Shown: positions 9,521-23,039 of the stretch, one piece after another | How the letters are laid out: each line of letters begins with the position of its first letter | Position numbering within the stretch: position 1 is the stretch's first letter | Origin: Antitrichia curtipendula | Taxonomy: Eukaryota > Streptophyta > Bryopsida > Hypnales > Leucodontaceae | Direction of reading: 5' to 3' | Assembly (NCBI GenBank): GCA_951230915.1 | Contig: OX579641.1 | Coordinates: 2,852,001-2,916,000, forward strand | Length of the DNA: 64,000 bases | Translations under genes and position numbers: made by a program | The notes under the pieces: model-generated | The model's database searches: none | What the model saw: the letters and a program-made list of their open reading frames with translations, nothing else | Told to the model about the DNA's origin: nothing

Positions 9521-12500
9521 AACCTTAAAATTTATATGTAATCCTAGTATGACACTAGTTTGTCCTAATAGTGTGCAACACAAATTTACCAAAGTCATAC
9601 TATTTTGAATTAGTACAAATTGAATATTCTTGTATTGCACCAATTTCCACAATAATAAAATTTTATGGTAGTACTAATTTTCTAGGTGATGCTACTAGCC
9701 CACTTCCACCCCTCAGTATTAGAATAAATTAGTAAATTGAGAACAAGATTGTAAAATTAAAAATTTTAAACATGAATGAAATTTGATTAACAATTTTTTT
9801 GAAAGATGCCAATTGGGGGCATTTTTGTAAGTATTTGTCAATTTCTAACACATGGATCTCAGGGATTAATATGTATATTTTATATTTTTTCATAAATATA
9901 CTAAAAATTATTTAAATATTAAAAATAGATGTTATTCTAATATTAACCCTATATTTTCTTAAATAGAAGCATTAAATTCTAAGCAAATGTAGAGTTTAGA
10001 TTATATAATTTTGAAAAAAAGTTATAAGAATGTTTGTAAGAAATTTTAGAAACTTTAAATACAATTATAGATTGTAAGATATTTAAGCTTAAAGTGAAAA
10101 GAATTTGTTTTTACTATTTTTGATTAGATTACATGACTTTGAATCTCCTTAACTTCAAATTTTTGCAATAAGCAATTTGATTTATTAAAATTATGTTGAA
10201 GATTTGAGTTGCAGATGTAGGAAAAAAATTCCAAAAAAATACTTGAATTTCATTTCTTTAAAAACTCATTAAGTAGAAGTAGGTACAAGATTGAAATGAA
10301 GACTTTATCTTTAAGGGTAATTACAAGAAACACTTAGTTTTATTTATTGTCCGCTTGGCCTTAGAAATGTTTTTCTTTGTTCATAACTTTTGCATCATAT
10401 GTCAATTTTATATAAAATTTGAAATTAAGGTATGTGTATAGTTGTAGACATTAAATAAAATTTTCACATAAAAAATATTCATTCACTATCTTTAAGCAAT
10501 CTCCAATTGGATATCTATTTTTGCCATTTGAAGAGGGTAGTACTATTTTTGACCATAAAATGCAAATTTGAAGGTCAAAATTGATTCGTGAGGACTTCTT
10601 ACAAAGTTATACAAGCATTCAAAGAGATTTTTCTTAAACAATATAATTTCCACCTTCTACATGTGTTCAAAGTGTAGAGAACACAATTTTTTTTCCAATT
10701 TTTTCCAAAGATACAAATGGTTGAAAAAGAACACCTTCAAGTTAGAAAAAAAATTGAAAACTTGTGTGTTTTTAAAAAAAAAAATTTAATATTTTCTAAA
10801 AATCAAACATCAAAGTGTTTATTTTTGGAGTATTTTCCATCATTCTATTTTTGTGCATAAGTTTTAGAGAGAATTTCTTTTAGGCCTGAATTTTTATAAA
10901 TACATTATTGTGAATGCTTTATAAATGATCTGTATTTTATTTAATTTAAAATATTTTAATCCAAAAGTCATAGTACTCATTGAAATATATTGTTTTGAAA
11001 CAAAATTGCAAGTATTTCTTGCAATGACCCTTGATAGCTCTAAGATAGAATTGAATGATTCCAGTGGCTGGATTGTTTAAGGAAGCATACACATTAGATG
11101 TTTTGGAGGGGCATTGAAAGGTTGTTTGAGGCCCTTCTCTAATATTGTGAACCAACCAATACTGGTCAAAATAATAAAAAATATTAAAATTTTAATTTTA
11201 ATATTAAAAATTAAAAAATATTTGTAATATTTTTAAAAATTAAAAAAATATTCTCACAGTCCAAGAACTCAAAGAAACTCACAACCCTCTACACTATTTG
11301 AATTTTATCTAATGAATATGTGTGGAATTACGTTTTAATGAAAAATCTGAAAATTGAGTTAAGAAAATCCAATATGTTATTATTTTAGAAAGATGTTATG
11401 ATTATCCACAAAGCAAGAAGCTCCATAGCTTTCACGTCACTTATTCAATTGGAATGAATCAAAGCTTTAAAAAACAAATTTTCAAAAAAATTATTTCAAA
11501 TTTTTGTAGATATTCCTAGACAATGTTTTTTTATTATAATAAAAAGTTTCAAAAAACAAGACAATAATTGGGACTATAGGAGCTAAAGGGATAAAATTAG
11601 TGAAGTAGATTTCCAACAAAAGGGAGATGGCTTAGTAACTTAGTGGTCACATTTGAGCGGACTTACCGTCACATCTAAAGAGACTTATAGTCTTTTTGCC
11701 AATCCTTTACAGTAGCCCAAGAGAAGGCTTTGCCTTTATTTATGATTTTTAATAATTTTGGATAATTGAAGTATGCTCTACACATTTTGCTACTCTATTA
11801 TTACATCATCCACAGTAAACATATACAAAACATTTGAATTCAAGAAGCTTTGTTATTGAGTTTGTTATAGTAGAAATATTATTTTGTACTTTGTGGGCTA
11901 TGAAAATACACCCCAAACTACTTTTGTATTTCCAAGTCCAAACTACTTCAAGGATTAGTATATTTGTATTTCAAGAAAAAGAAAGACCAAGGCTTACATA
12001 GTGATAGCAACTTGATTAGGTTTCAAGATTTACTCCTCCCTGGAGGTTGTAGTGCCCATAAGATACAAATTCTTCTATAGAGAAACACACACTCGGTGAA
12101 GCCTTTAATTTTATCTTGCATATGAAATCTCAAGTTCTTTTGTAAATAAAGGTGGTCACTGGAAAGCCTACCTTTAGCATCCAATATGTCTCATCATGGT
12201 AGAGATCGCAATTAGGGTTGTTGTTCTCCACCATTGCAAACATGCCTCCGTGATGAGGATTCATGAATTTGAATTCTTTACATGATCCTTTAATGTCCAA
12301 ATCATTTCTTGGAACTTTGCATGATTTTACTTATATCTTTGCATAAACATAGAATATCAAATTACCAAGATCAATAATAGTGGTGAAGTAGATTTAGGAT
12401 TAATTTTTTAAAAATTCTAGGAAAGTGCCACACAACATCTCCTAATTTGGTCAAGATATGTACAAAACTAATATAAATTTGTTTCAAGAGGCTATATAAA

Positions 12501-12585
12501 GACCCATGCCCAACATGTAGGAAACATTTATTTCCAACCAAGGCTAAAACAAATTTTTAATCAAAGCTTAGAATGTTGTTTTTTC
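9521..12585. other. AT-rich repeat debris with a degenerate TTAA-family remnant
   Basis: No gene. About 10010-10330 matches, with heavy decay, the interior of the 32051-32973 element (TTGTAAGATATTT..., AGTAGAAGTAGGTNCAAGAT). About 11270-11560 shows similar decay, including GAATGAATCAAAGCTTT. The remainder is unresolved AT-rich sequence. Confidence 0.4.
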
Positions 12586-12589
12586 TCCT

Positions 12590-12838
12590 TTTCAAAATTG
12601 GGACTAATAAGTTTATGACACATGTTCCAAAGTAGTGAGCAAGAAAGTAAAAAGTAGTGAGTGAAAAAACAATTCTAGAATGGGAAGAGTCTAGACATTG
12701 GCTATGGATTCAGAGCACTTTTGGACTCCCAAAATTCTTGATAATTTCAATTTTTGGAATATAATTACAAAATATTAACAGTCCCCATATTTCCTATCTT
12801 TTTACATGGAAAAAATTTGCATTGCCTTGTACTGCTTA
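12590..12838. repeat. Dispersed repeat matching 4938-5205
   Basis: It shares GGGACTAATAAG, TAGTGAGCAAGAAAGTA, TCTAGACATTGGCTATGG and CCCCATATTTCCTATCTT in the same order as the interior of the TA-flanked element at 4831. No element ends are visible here, so this is probably a truncated relative. Confidence 0.55.
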
Positions 12839-14189
12839 TGATTTGTCTCAAAATCACTTAATGATTGATTATGTATAGTTCTACCTTGTGCGCTAAATCT
12901 TAATCCCTACCATGATAAATGAATTACATCAAATGAAATTTTATCATTTAACCATGACACACCTTAATTCCATATATTCACTATTCCACAACTCCTAGAG
13001 AAAGTCTTTGTTTAATTATGTAGATGATATATACCCTACATGACAAAAATCTAATTGGTGCAACTTTGAATCTTACGAAGTGCATGACTTTCACAGTCAT
13101 TCACTTATTTGGTCCTCAAGACTATTTGTTTTGCATATTCAATCATTTACAAATAAAACTTATTTCAGTGCATCATCTCTTAGTGCATAAGTGTCACTTA
13201 AGCAATTAGTAGGTGGGCCCAATTTCAAGCACTTTGTCTAAAAAACAGTGTAGTTAGAGCTGACATTAGTTAGGTGACCAATATTATACCTCTCTTAGTG
13301 CATAATAGTCCCGGCACCATGCACTAAGGGCCACTTTACACCTAGAGACCAGGCCAATTATTCTTGAGGCCTATTGCACCAAATTTCAATCCCTTTTATG
13401 TTTGAGACTTGCCTGAATTACACATTATAATAAGATTATAATAGGGGACAATTCTCCCATATGTAAAGACCTTAGAGCCAAGAAGACGGGTCGATTCAAT
13501 AGATCTAGTAAATTTTAGACCTCCTTTTTTTTCCATTGCCATTTGTACAAGATAGATAAACAAAGACTAAAGGTCTTAGTAGCTCTTGTGTTCTCCATGG
13601 CCGTGTGACATGTCATGGCGATTATTGCAATTTTGCAGAAACTTACTTTGCATCAACATCATGCTGCCATGGCAATGGTTTTTATTGTGATGGTTGGAGG
13701 GGGGGTGCTTCTAGGAGGACACATAGCATTTGGATGTATGATCTATTTGAGGACACACAATTATTTGGATGTTATTCAGCTAAGTTATTCAAGCAACATA
13801 CATAATTATTTCTTGAAACTTTTGATGATTTGTACGATGTCTTATTTCCATCATTAAGTCAGAAGGGTACAAAATTTAGAGCATCCATTCCTCTTAGAAA
13901 TCAGATTGTTTTTTCTTTAAATAAACTTAGTACTAGTAGTTCATTATGTGGTGTCGAGTAGAGAGGCCTTGCCTTGGGAAAGCGCTGGGCTTCTGGCTGC
14001 AAGTAGACTTGACTGGGAAATAAAAGGGATCGTAATTTAGCAAATATATGTGTGCATACTCACAAAATCTTCATAACCCACCATAAAATCCTCATATAAC
14101 ATCACATGTTTGTACAAAGTAGTTGGAGTAGCTCATAAGCCGCATAAGTTCCCTTGTAGGAAGGTCCCGCCATTAATATGAGTGTTACG
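12839..14189. other. Intergenic, no gene recognised
   Basis: Two overlapping short ORFs at 13605-13857 have no recognisable motif and are AT-biased like the background. I see no repeat with another part of the window. Confidence 0.35.
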
Positions 14190-15060
14190 GCCGCTCCAAA
14201 ACTCCAAATTGAGAATGAAACATCTTTCTGGAAAGCTAACAACAATATCTACAAACCCTCCAAAATTCAACTTAAACTATCATACTATCCAACTTTTATA
14301 GTCGGTCAAAGTTTTCTCTCTTCAACTCCAAGGCAGCTCACTACTACTCTTCTCCCAAGATCATAACTCTCACATATAAACTCCAAAATAATCGTGTGAT
14401 GTCATTTTAGAAAGATAACACAATAATCTACACAAATATTAAGTTTCAACCCAAAATAAGATATTGTCCGACTTTTATAGTCGGGCAAAGTTTATTCTCA
14501 CCATTTCGAAGGCAACTCATCACTACTCTTCTTTCAAATCTATAACTCTCACATAAAAACTCCAAATTAATCGTGTGATGTCTCTATAGAAAGCTAACAT
14601 GCTAATCTACACACTTCTTAATTTCAACACAAAATAAAATATTGTCCGACTTTTACAGCCGTTAGAACTTCTCTTTCTTCAAATCAAAGGCAACCTCTCA
14701 TTACTTCGTCTCTAACCCTATAACTTTTGCATTGTACCTCCAAATTAAGAGAATGATAGCTCTTTAGAAATATTACATCTAGATACACACTCTCATAAAA
14801 TCTCAAAGCAAAAAAGCTTCTCACCCAAAAGTTATGAGCCCTCGAAATTTCCGTCCTCTCACTCCATGGCAATTATCCCTCTTTCACTCCATCAAGCATA
14901 ACTTCCACACATAAATTCCAAACTGAGCGAGTGATAGGTTTTTGGAAACCTCAAAACAAGATAAACAAGATCACAAAATTTCATTACAAAAACTCTTTTT
15001 AATCAAATGCTATCACTCTTCAAAGTTTCGGTTCTCCTTAAGCAAAATTAAGAGGAGGAT
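14190..15060. repeat. ~178-bp tandem satellite, about 4-5 diverged copies
   Basis: The landmark ATAACT(C/T)...CTCCAAAT recurs at 14363, 14542, 14720 and 14898, giving periods of 179, 178 and 178 bp. Other landmarks repeat in register: TGTCCGACTTTTATAGTCGG, CTCATCACTACTCTTCT and GTGTGATGTC. Copies differ at many positions, so the array is old or slowly homogenised. Confidence 0.75.
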
Positions 15061-15454
15061 GAAGAAGTCCCTCCACCTTATCTTCCACCTCACCCCCCAT
15101 CCCCTCCACCTAAGCAAATTGCCACATGCCACTAAAGGCCACATAGACCACAATTTGTCCATTGACCACCTCTTTCCCCCCATAACTCTATCCTTATCTC
15201 TTACATGGCGACTACATGGCTTTCAAATCTCTTTTAAAATCCATAAGAAAGATAAAACAATCTTTATCTTTCCATTTAACAACTTTTAAAATCTACAAAC
15301 AAAGTTTAAAATGCTTTCAACTAAAGAAATAAAAGAACTAATGCCTAATGGTTATCTAATAGAGGTAAAAAAGGTAGAATCTTCTCCATGTGGATCTTTA
15401 GACTCTTCAAAAAACCCTCTAATTTGACAACATTTAGTTGTTTTTACATAGTGT

Positions 15455-15956
15455 ATGTATACACGATGCGACAGCGGTTGTGCTAAAATTTATGGAATTC
15501 ATGAAAGTATTGCATCTATCATTGTTAGGGAGTTTTGTGCAGCAGTTGAGAAGCATTTAAAACTAATAGTGATTGAGAAACAATTTGCAACTACTTTGAG
15601 GAGAATTTTAGCCAAGTTTAAAGAGCTTAGGGATTACCTTATGTAATTTGAACGGTTGATAGAAGTCATATACCTATCATTGCTCCTCCTACAATCCTAC
15701 TTCATATTGTTGTAGGAAAGGTTTTTACTTAGATCTACTTCAAAGTTATTGAATAGCAAATGTAGGTTCTAGAATTATGATTTTTGGATGGGCCGGGCAT
15801 TGTCATGATTGGATTTTGTTTTGAAATTTAGATTTTGAGAAGATAGTGATGAAAGACAAGCTATTACCTTATAAACTAATGGGTGAGATTGCTTATCTAA
15901 TGAGACCACGGTTCTATTCTCCTTCAAAGGTGAAAAAGGTAGATTATCTAAAGTAA
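15455..15956 (+). pseudogene. HARBI1-like (PIF/Harbinger) transposase remnant
   Basis: A decayed DDE transposase fragment. The readable order is YGIHESIASIIVREFCAAVE, KHLKLIVIEKQ, LRRILAKFKELRDYLM, then after a frameshift VDRSHIPIIAPPT, then RKGFYLDLLQSY followed by a stop, and finally MKDKLLPYKLMGEIAYLMRP and RFYSPSKVKK. These match the order of HARBI1-type proteins, in which AIDGSHIPI carries the first catalytic Asp and GDAAYPMRP the second. Here the second Asp has become Glu (GEIAY). At least two frameshifts and several stops make it inactive. It is a different lineage from the transposase at 34057, whose catalytic context reads SIDFMHY. Confidence 0.68.
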
Positions 15957-18589
15957 AGGTGCACTAGAATTTCATTTAGTTCTCAAAAAGAGAGTATTTG
16001 GCATATTAACCCCTGAACGTCCAAAGTCTTCTCCAGAATTGACAATTTGAGAAAAATCATCATGAAGTACTCTTCGGAAGCATATTTTGGAATTGATGAA
16101 CAAATAGAAGATGTAGATTTTGAGTTTCAGATTCCATCCACATAGTTAGATTCACCAATGCTGTCATCAATATTTTTCTATAAATTTTGAAAGAAATTTT
16201 TAAAATTCCTTTGAAATTTAGTTACAAGCAAAATATTGTCATTTTTTGAGTAAAACTTGTTGGAATGGATTTGAAATGAGGTTCTCTTGACATAGTGATT
16301 TATAAATAAATTATATTTTTTAAATCTATGACCTCATTTTTGCAAATAGAATTTTGGACTAGAGTCAATGCAATTTAAGCTTGGTCAACTACTTGACATA
16401 CTTCCACATTTGTAATTTTAGAAAATATATACTCTAATAAGACCAAATTCAACCATTAGATAGGACAACAACTTGATAATTAGAATGACTTTCAATCTCC
16501 AAAAATTAGGATGACTTTCATCCAAGTAATAATGAGAAAGAAATGTGATTTTCAATCTGTTTGTTGTCCAAAAATTGGATGTCAAAGCACTCCAAAGTAA
16601 AAAGGGAGGTGGAGGATCATGCTGAAAAGAACTTATATGCCTCTCTGACATATATCAGATCTGATAACAACCTACATTTGCCTTCACAACTTGTGTTTAA
16701 TACCTTGAAACAAGTTTGATGATGAATGGGCAAAAGAAGGAGAGATAATTATGCATATAGAAAGTACAAATCAACTAGGACAATTAGATAATGTAGATAT
16801 TTTTATGGTAGCTATTCAAGCTGCAAAAAAGATGAGAAGATACCTTAAAATGGATGAGGTTGAAGCAGGAAGTGTGCACTTGAAGACATTGAAGAGACTG
16901 TGGTAAATGACATAGAAGGTCTAGGGAAAGATGAAGATTCAAGTGCAGAGATTCAATGTTAAAATAAAAAAAGATAAGGGGGCTAGGATGAAGAACATGC
17001 TTGTGCACGCTATACAAGTACACAAATTACTAGCTCAGTCTTTTTGGAAAGCACATTTGAGAATGAAGGAAAAAACGTTCTTTCCTTGTGACTATGATGC
17101 ATTTGATTCTCCGCATGACTAAATCTAAAGTTTATCTATAAACCTATCCTTTTGTCATTCTACATTTTTCAATAAAATATTGGTTTCTCAAAAAAAATTA
17201 CCATGACTGAACTGTTTTCGGCCATGAGGCCAACTGTATACAAACTCCATAGCATTGCTCTTGAAAACTCTTCTTGTCCACCTTGGTTGTAGGAGTTGGG
17301 AGTTGGAACTGGAGTCGGAATATCATTTGACTTTTGATCCTTTTCAATGTCTATGGTGCTACCTTCAGCACTAACATAATCATGAGTGGATGTTGTCACA
17401 TGTTTCATTACAGTACAAATCTAATGCCACCATTGATCAAAAGAGTCGTAGAGCTTACATGTGTGGTGGTTTGACCCTGAAATTCCCTTTGCCAATTTGT
17501 CTTCTTTGTATAGCTTGTACAAACTATTGAATTTTTTTTTGCAAACTTTGGTTGTTTGGTTTAGACCACATCACATAGGGATTGAAAACATAGTAGAAAA
17601 GGTGATTTGGGCTTGATTAGGCCTTTAAACAGTGAATAAGTTGTAAATTCTAGCAGAAAAGATGATTGTATAAAAACATCATCTTGGTTGAAATGGACAT
17701 CAAGGGAGAAGGAAGGTAGACTTGGATATCTTCTACAAAGATCTTTCCTCGCACTTGCGAGGAAGAAGGATCAAATCCTAGCTCCAACACAAATTGCTCT
17801 TCCAACAACCACATAGAAGGCCGCTGGAGGGAAAAGGAAGGCCTTGGGGCAATGCGGCAAAGGCTAAGGCCTTTAAAAGGCCAAATTGACCAAATTTAAA
17901 ATTTGATTTTTTTCCTTTTTAAAAAAAAAATTTACATATGTAGAATTAAAACCTTGTTGTTTTTTGTTCTTCAAAAAATTTGGGTTTTATCTCGCCGCAC
18001 AACAAAATCATAGTCTCCATGTTGTGATCCTTTCAATTCTTTAAGCCGGAATCTTCATCTTCTTCTTTCTCTTTCTTCACATTCTTCTTGAAAAGCTTCT
18101 TTGCAACTGCGGCTTCTTTCTTCTCTGGTTAGGGTGAAGCTACAATCTATACTTCATCCTCCTCAATCTCTTCAACGACCTTTCTCTTTGAATGAGTTGC
18201 AAGCATATCCACAATCATTGTGGCGGTGGAGGAGTAGGATTTCTAGGAGGCGGTTGAAAAAAATCAAAAACCCCTACATTACCTATATGTTCTTGTAAAG
18301 AAATTTGAAAGGACTAAAAAGCATGAGGTTTAGCACTTTGATAGCTTTGCATCATCTCATATCCTTCATTACAACTCTATCCATTCATCTCTAAGGTTCC
18401 TTCCATCTTATCTCTACAAACAATAACAACAATTTGATAAGCCCCCAAAATTTTAGTGAGAGACGTCTGCAAGGAGAAAAGAGATGAAAGGATAAAGTCA
18501 AGATGAGACCAAAATAATCATTCAGATTTCCACCAAATCCAACAGATTTGGTTTGTTGAAAAAAATTATATTTTATAAAAAAAGCTTTT
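15957..18589. other. AT-rich intergenic, no gene recognised
   Basis: Short ORFs at 16931-17122 (+), 17169-17408 (-) and 18101-18298 (+) lack any motif I recognise. A lone TTAACCCCTGAACG at 16006 resembles an end of the TTAA family, but no partner end is seen. Confidence 0.35.
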
Positions 18590-19521
18590 TTAATCCCTAA
18601 AGGTCAAAGACTATGTTTTCACCAAAATCGCTCCAAAACTGCTATTTCAAATACAAGTACCAAATTTTAGAAAAAAAACATTTTTGGAAAAATATAAGTG
18701 TATAATCTTGTAGTAAACTAGTTTGAAAAGTTTAAGAAAAAAATTCAGAAATTTCCACCGTGTGGATTGCAAGATAATAGCATTTGAATTGCCAAATACC
18801 TTTTTTTTGTCCCTACGAAAATCCGGGCAGCTGCACTTCACAAGGTCACATTTGTATGAAAAAATATCCAAAATGGTGGTTACTCTTTGTATCCATTCTT
18901 CAAGTCAAATTGGCTACATGCTTGAAAATTTTCAGATCATTTGAAATTGTACAACATATAGGAAAAAAGTAGTAAGTAGAAAGAGGTAGAAAATGTTCAA
19001 ACCACTAAATTGTTAAGAATTGAAATATGGAATTGAAAAATGCCAATCCCAACGGTTGGAATGTTGTAATAACCCAATGTTTTTATTTATTTTCAATGAT
19101 ATTGAAATTTGAGTTAAATAAAGGACTTCAAAGTTTATTTTAGAGTAGAGATTCCATAACTACCCTCAAACTAAAACTCCTCATAACTTTCATCTCATTA
19201 ATCAAAATAGAATGATTCAAAGCTTCCCATATATATATAAATCTAAAGAACCAATTTCAAATTTTTATTTAAAAAAAAAAAAAAATTTAAAGAAGTTTTT
19301 TCAACTGTCTGGGTTGCCTACCGACCAATGAAAATGACATAGCATGCATTAACTTTTTTATCACGTAGTCAACAGTTATGAAAATTGTTTGGCCTTAAAG
19401 CTACTCTTGGGGCACATCTTGTGTAAAAATTTCAAAGAAAAAAAATAAAAATTCCGGTTGTAGTGAGCTACTCCAAATCGCTATGTTGTCAAAAAACGGT
19501 GTTTGGTCCTTTAGGGGTTAA
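18590..19521. mobile_element. TTAA-flanked element, subfamily B, complete copy (932 bp)
   Basis: It runs from TTAATCCCTAAAGG to CCTTTAGGGGTTAA. The interior order is ACTATGTTTTCACCAAAATC, CGGGCAGCTGCACTTCA, TTGGCTACATGCTTGAAAA, and near the right end GGTTGTAGTGAGCTACTCC. The complete copy at 52582-53522 is the same element in reverse. No ORF longer than about 75 codons exists, so it is non-autonomous. Confidence 0.78.
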
Positions 19522-19870
19522 TACAAACAATGAATCTTGACGAGTGTAAGACTTTCTGACATTGCGTAATCAATTAATTGGGTACTGAATGGAATTTAGG
19601 AATGAAATCTGCAAAGCATGAACGATAGAACTTCTAAGAGCATCCCCATGGCAGAGCACCAAGGGTTCCTAACACGAGCATTAGGTGTGTCTGGGCTGAA
19701 TTTATGGCCCACGGCAGGCGCGCCAAGTAAATTTTTTAGGCTGGCCATGCCAAGTTTTGCACATGGGACGGGCAAATGGTGAACCTAGCATGTGGCGTGC
19801 CATAAGTCTGATTCCTTGTACAATACATTTTTGGTACCTTGAAACGACTCATTGTCAACATTAGCCAAGA

Positions 19871-20323
19871 TTGTTAGAAATGGTTGAGAGGCGAGGAGGT
19901 CTGCATAGAGGGAGATTCAACCCGAATCAAGTGGATTCTTTTGAACGCGGGCGAGGTGAAGGACTTGCGCAGCGTAGAAACAGGGGAGTTTTTAAAGAGT
20001 TTCAATTAGAGTTTGGATTAGGGTTTGAGGGTCGTGCCAAAGTGGAAGCGACAAGGGATTTGGTGGGCAAAAGAGAAGGCCGAGAGAGCGAAGAGCGAGG
20101 TCGTGGGGGTGCGGCGTTCAGTCAAGGCCAAGGGAGCGAAGAACGAGGTCGTGGAAGTGCGGCGTTTAGTCGTGGGGGTCAATTTCAAGGAGCGGCTGTG
20201 GCAAGAGGTTGTGGAGGTCGCATTGCAACAGATACCAATTCAGGCTCGCTGAGAGTTGGCGCATCTAAGCACGGGCCGGGAGATGCAGGTATGAATGATT
20301 GGTATATTGATATTTTGGTTTAG
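19871..20323 (+). CDS. Arg/Gly-rich ORF, 150 aa, unknown function
   Basis: An open frame with repeated blocks such as SEERGRGGAAFSQGQG and SEERGRGSAAFSRGGQF, meaning an internally duplicated RGG-like stretch of about 18 residues. It ends MNDWYIDILV. I do not recognise it. Its place 1.7 kb upstream of the Myb/SANT pseudogene, inside the same Harbinger-like region, suggests it could be a 5' exon of the element's accessory gene. Repetitive, GC-rich sequence can also give a long frame by chance. Confidence 0.3.
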   Translation: MLEMVERRGGLHRGRFNPNQVDSFERGRGEGLAQRRNRGVFKEFQLEFGLGFEGRAKVEATRDLVGKREGRESEERGRGGAAFSQGQGSEERGRGSAAFSRGGQFQGAAVARGCGGRIATDTNSGSLRVGASKHGPGDAGMNDWYIDILV

Positions 20324-21978
20324 GGTTAGTTGGAATCCGTCATGGAACGCATTTCAGCACCTAGAAATGGGATTGATCGATCCCTTAATTTCCTCCTGAG
20401 ACCTAGATGTACGTAGTAGTCCATTTCTAATCGACAGACTCCAATCAGTAACTTGAGTCTCCTTGCTATGAGTGCAAGACTTACTCCAAGTACGTACTGA
20501 TGGACATATGATTGATCGATTAGTACATTGATATGCTCATTTATAGTTATTTGGAATCCGCCAATTGGTTGGATCACTCTGGATTGGGACTACTTACAAT
20601 GTATGAATCTAACTTAATGTATGTGTGTGGAATCGCTTTTGCAGACATCGACGTTGTACATCAGACATGCTAGTCACTCGTCTAATCCCGTGGCGGGCTA
20701 GGAGCTTCAAGAGCGGAACCAAGGTCGATGTCACAACAAGTAAGTAGAAACTTTAGAGTAGGCAAGGAGGGGATTGTAGGGTTAGGGTTCATGTTTTTTT
20801 TGCTTCAGAATGCCCAACTTCCACCTATAGCAATTGAATTCAAAAGAGCTTGTTGTTTTTGTTTTAGGATTTTGGTATTCAGAAAAAGTGTCGTTTGAAT
20901 CTTGGTTAATGAAGGTCAGTTACATGCAACTTTATTTTTTCTTGGATTGAATTTCAGTTGTTCTTTGCCTGAATTGAATTTGACAGAATGCAAAACAAAA
21001 AATTTAATGTAGTAGAATTCAATCTAATGATCTAAATAGAAAACTAATCCATAATTGTTACAATTCAGCAAGCGTTGGTTTCTTTTAAAAGGCGTGAGTC
21101 TATTGGATCAAATGAACAGAGACAATTCAAAATTTGGTTGTATTTTACATTAATTCTAGATGAATGTGTTGCTTTTGAGTTATTGGAGTTTTTTTTTAAA
21201 CTTTTTTTTAATAACATTCTCTTGCACTGGAGGTCAAAAATGAGAGACAGGGCCCTCAACTTCTGACCATCTGAACGACAATGTACTGATTGTTTTCATG
21301 CGAGGCAGAGTGCAATAGAATGAGAGCTTCCTTGAATCCAAGATCACCGTCGTGGTTTTTCTTTTTTAGATTATGTTTGTAGAAACACTGGTTCACATGA
21401 TAGTACTACCGTAATCACAATGCAAGTATGGCAAAGTTCATTACTGTTTGCCTTTCTACAATATTGTATAGGATAATAGGAAGTTACTGAGTCTCTTCAA
21501 TATTATTGGCATTGGTACTCTTCACAGGCTGTTTGAAGTAAGTGTGTTTGTGTAGAATTGATAATGCAATTGAGAGCTGGGTTCCTTATTTGTCACTATT
21601 CTGAAGTAAAGTAAGTTGTTGGGTCTCTTTAGTAGTTGCCATCCCTGATTCTTTTGTGAGTCTGCTTTGGATTTTGTGTATGTGTGGACTATGGAAGCCT
21701 TTGAAATTTTGAATTACTAGCTTTCTTTGACTGGCTGGCAACATTGTAGCGTCTTGTTAAATTTCCTTTGTTGATAAGGTGTGTATGGCTTAATGGATCA
21801 GCTAGTTCTTCTCTTGAACGCCTCAAACTAGTCTTAGTGAACATGGACTCCATGTGTGACCCATCTATCAATAGTGGATTAGCTATGCTAAGTTCTCTAA
21901 GAACCAATTAAAAAGAACATTCTCTATTAGATTTGTTAATGGTGGTGTTTGTTTCTCTCTTGATGTTCACAAGGATTT

Positions 21979-23025
21979 TTGTTCATGTTAAATGGAATCC
22001 ATGTTGCAATTGAACAAGACGGCAGCTGGTTCAATTGTACTAGACAACATAGAAGATCTAGGGGTCGTACCAATGCAAGTCATGGAAGAAGGTCGCAAGA
22101 ATTTCCTGAAGTTCAGACAACATTAGATGTAGAGACAAGGGAGAAGGGACACAAAGGCAAAAAATTTTAAGCTGAGGAGGAAAGACAATTAACACGAAGT
22201 GTCTTGAGAATTTCACAGGATCCAATCATTGGAAACGGACAGAAGAGGAGTGCTTTTTGGGAGCGCATTTTTCAACATTACAACGAGCAAAATCCGTGCA
22301 ATTTTCAGCCAGCTTGTTCGTTAGAATCAAAGTGGGGTTTAATTAGGCATGACGTCGCTAAGTTTATTGGCGTCCTTCAACAATGTTCTAATCTGAATGT
22401 GAGTGGCGCCAATGCAGGTGAAGTTCTTCAGAAGGCCTTAGAACTGTATCGAATCAAGACACCTAAAACAATGAGTTTGCTTACTTGCAGGTCTGGGAGC
22501 TTGTGAAAGACATCCCCTGGTGGAATTTAAGGTGCACACAAGAGAAACCAAGTGTTCCAGTGATGAAGAGGAAAGAAGTGTCCTCCAATTCTGATTTCAC
22601 TTTGTTGCAGCCCTTGAATAGTACAATGGTGGAGGAAATTCACTGGCCACAAGTAGCAGAATTCGACCAAAAGGTTCAAAACATTTCAAGGAGGAACGAC
22701 GTGTTGCTGCATTGCGAGAGACGATTGCAATGGCCCAAGCTACAGCAACTAAAGCAATGGCGGACGCTACTCAAAAAATCACCAAGTTATGGAAGATGCC
22801 AACTTGTTCTTGTTCATGACACACTCCACATATGGTGTTATATCTAAATATGCATCCCGATACTTAAAACTATGTCAAGAGGAGGAATTGGAGAAACTCA
22901 AAACACGTTTGGCAGAGGCGCGTGTAAGGAAAGCCAATCCTCAACATCAACCTGCACCAATTCTTGTAGAATCAATAGACTTGTTGCATCAAAGAGTTGC
23001 TACAACTATGAATCCTCCAACTTGA
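21979..23025 (+). pseudogene. Myb/SANT-like accessory protein of a Harbinger-type transposon, disrupted
   Basis: The frame at 21979 runs to a TAA at 22168-22170 and continues in the same frame as AEEERQLTRSVLRIS, QDPIIGNGQKRSAFWERIF, QHYNEQNP, ESKWGLIRHDVAKFIGVLQQ and GEVLQKALELYRIKTPKTMS. This is the trihelix/SANT module of transposon accessory proteins, often mis-annotated as GST T3-like. Near 22475 one T appears to be lost; after the shift the frame reads VWELVKDIPWWN, the conserved end of the domain. A charged C-terminal part, KEERRVAALRETIAMAQ and then EEELEKLKTRLAEARVRKA, is found in two further frames up to 23025. One stop and at least three frame changes make it a pseudogene. In active elements this protein binds the element ends and brings in the transposase. 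Confidence 0.7.
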
Positions 23026-23039
23026 AGGCAATACCAACA

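Noticed and set aside
14942..15289. 115-codon ORF
   Set aside because: It begins inside the 178 bp satellite and continues into low-complexity sequence; no motif.
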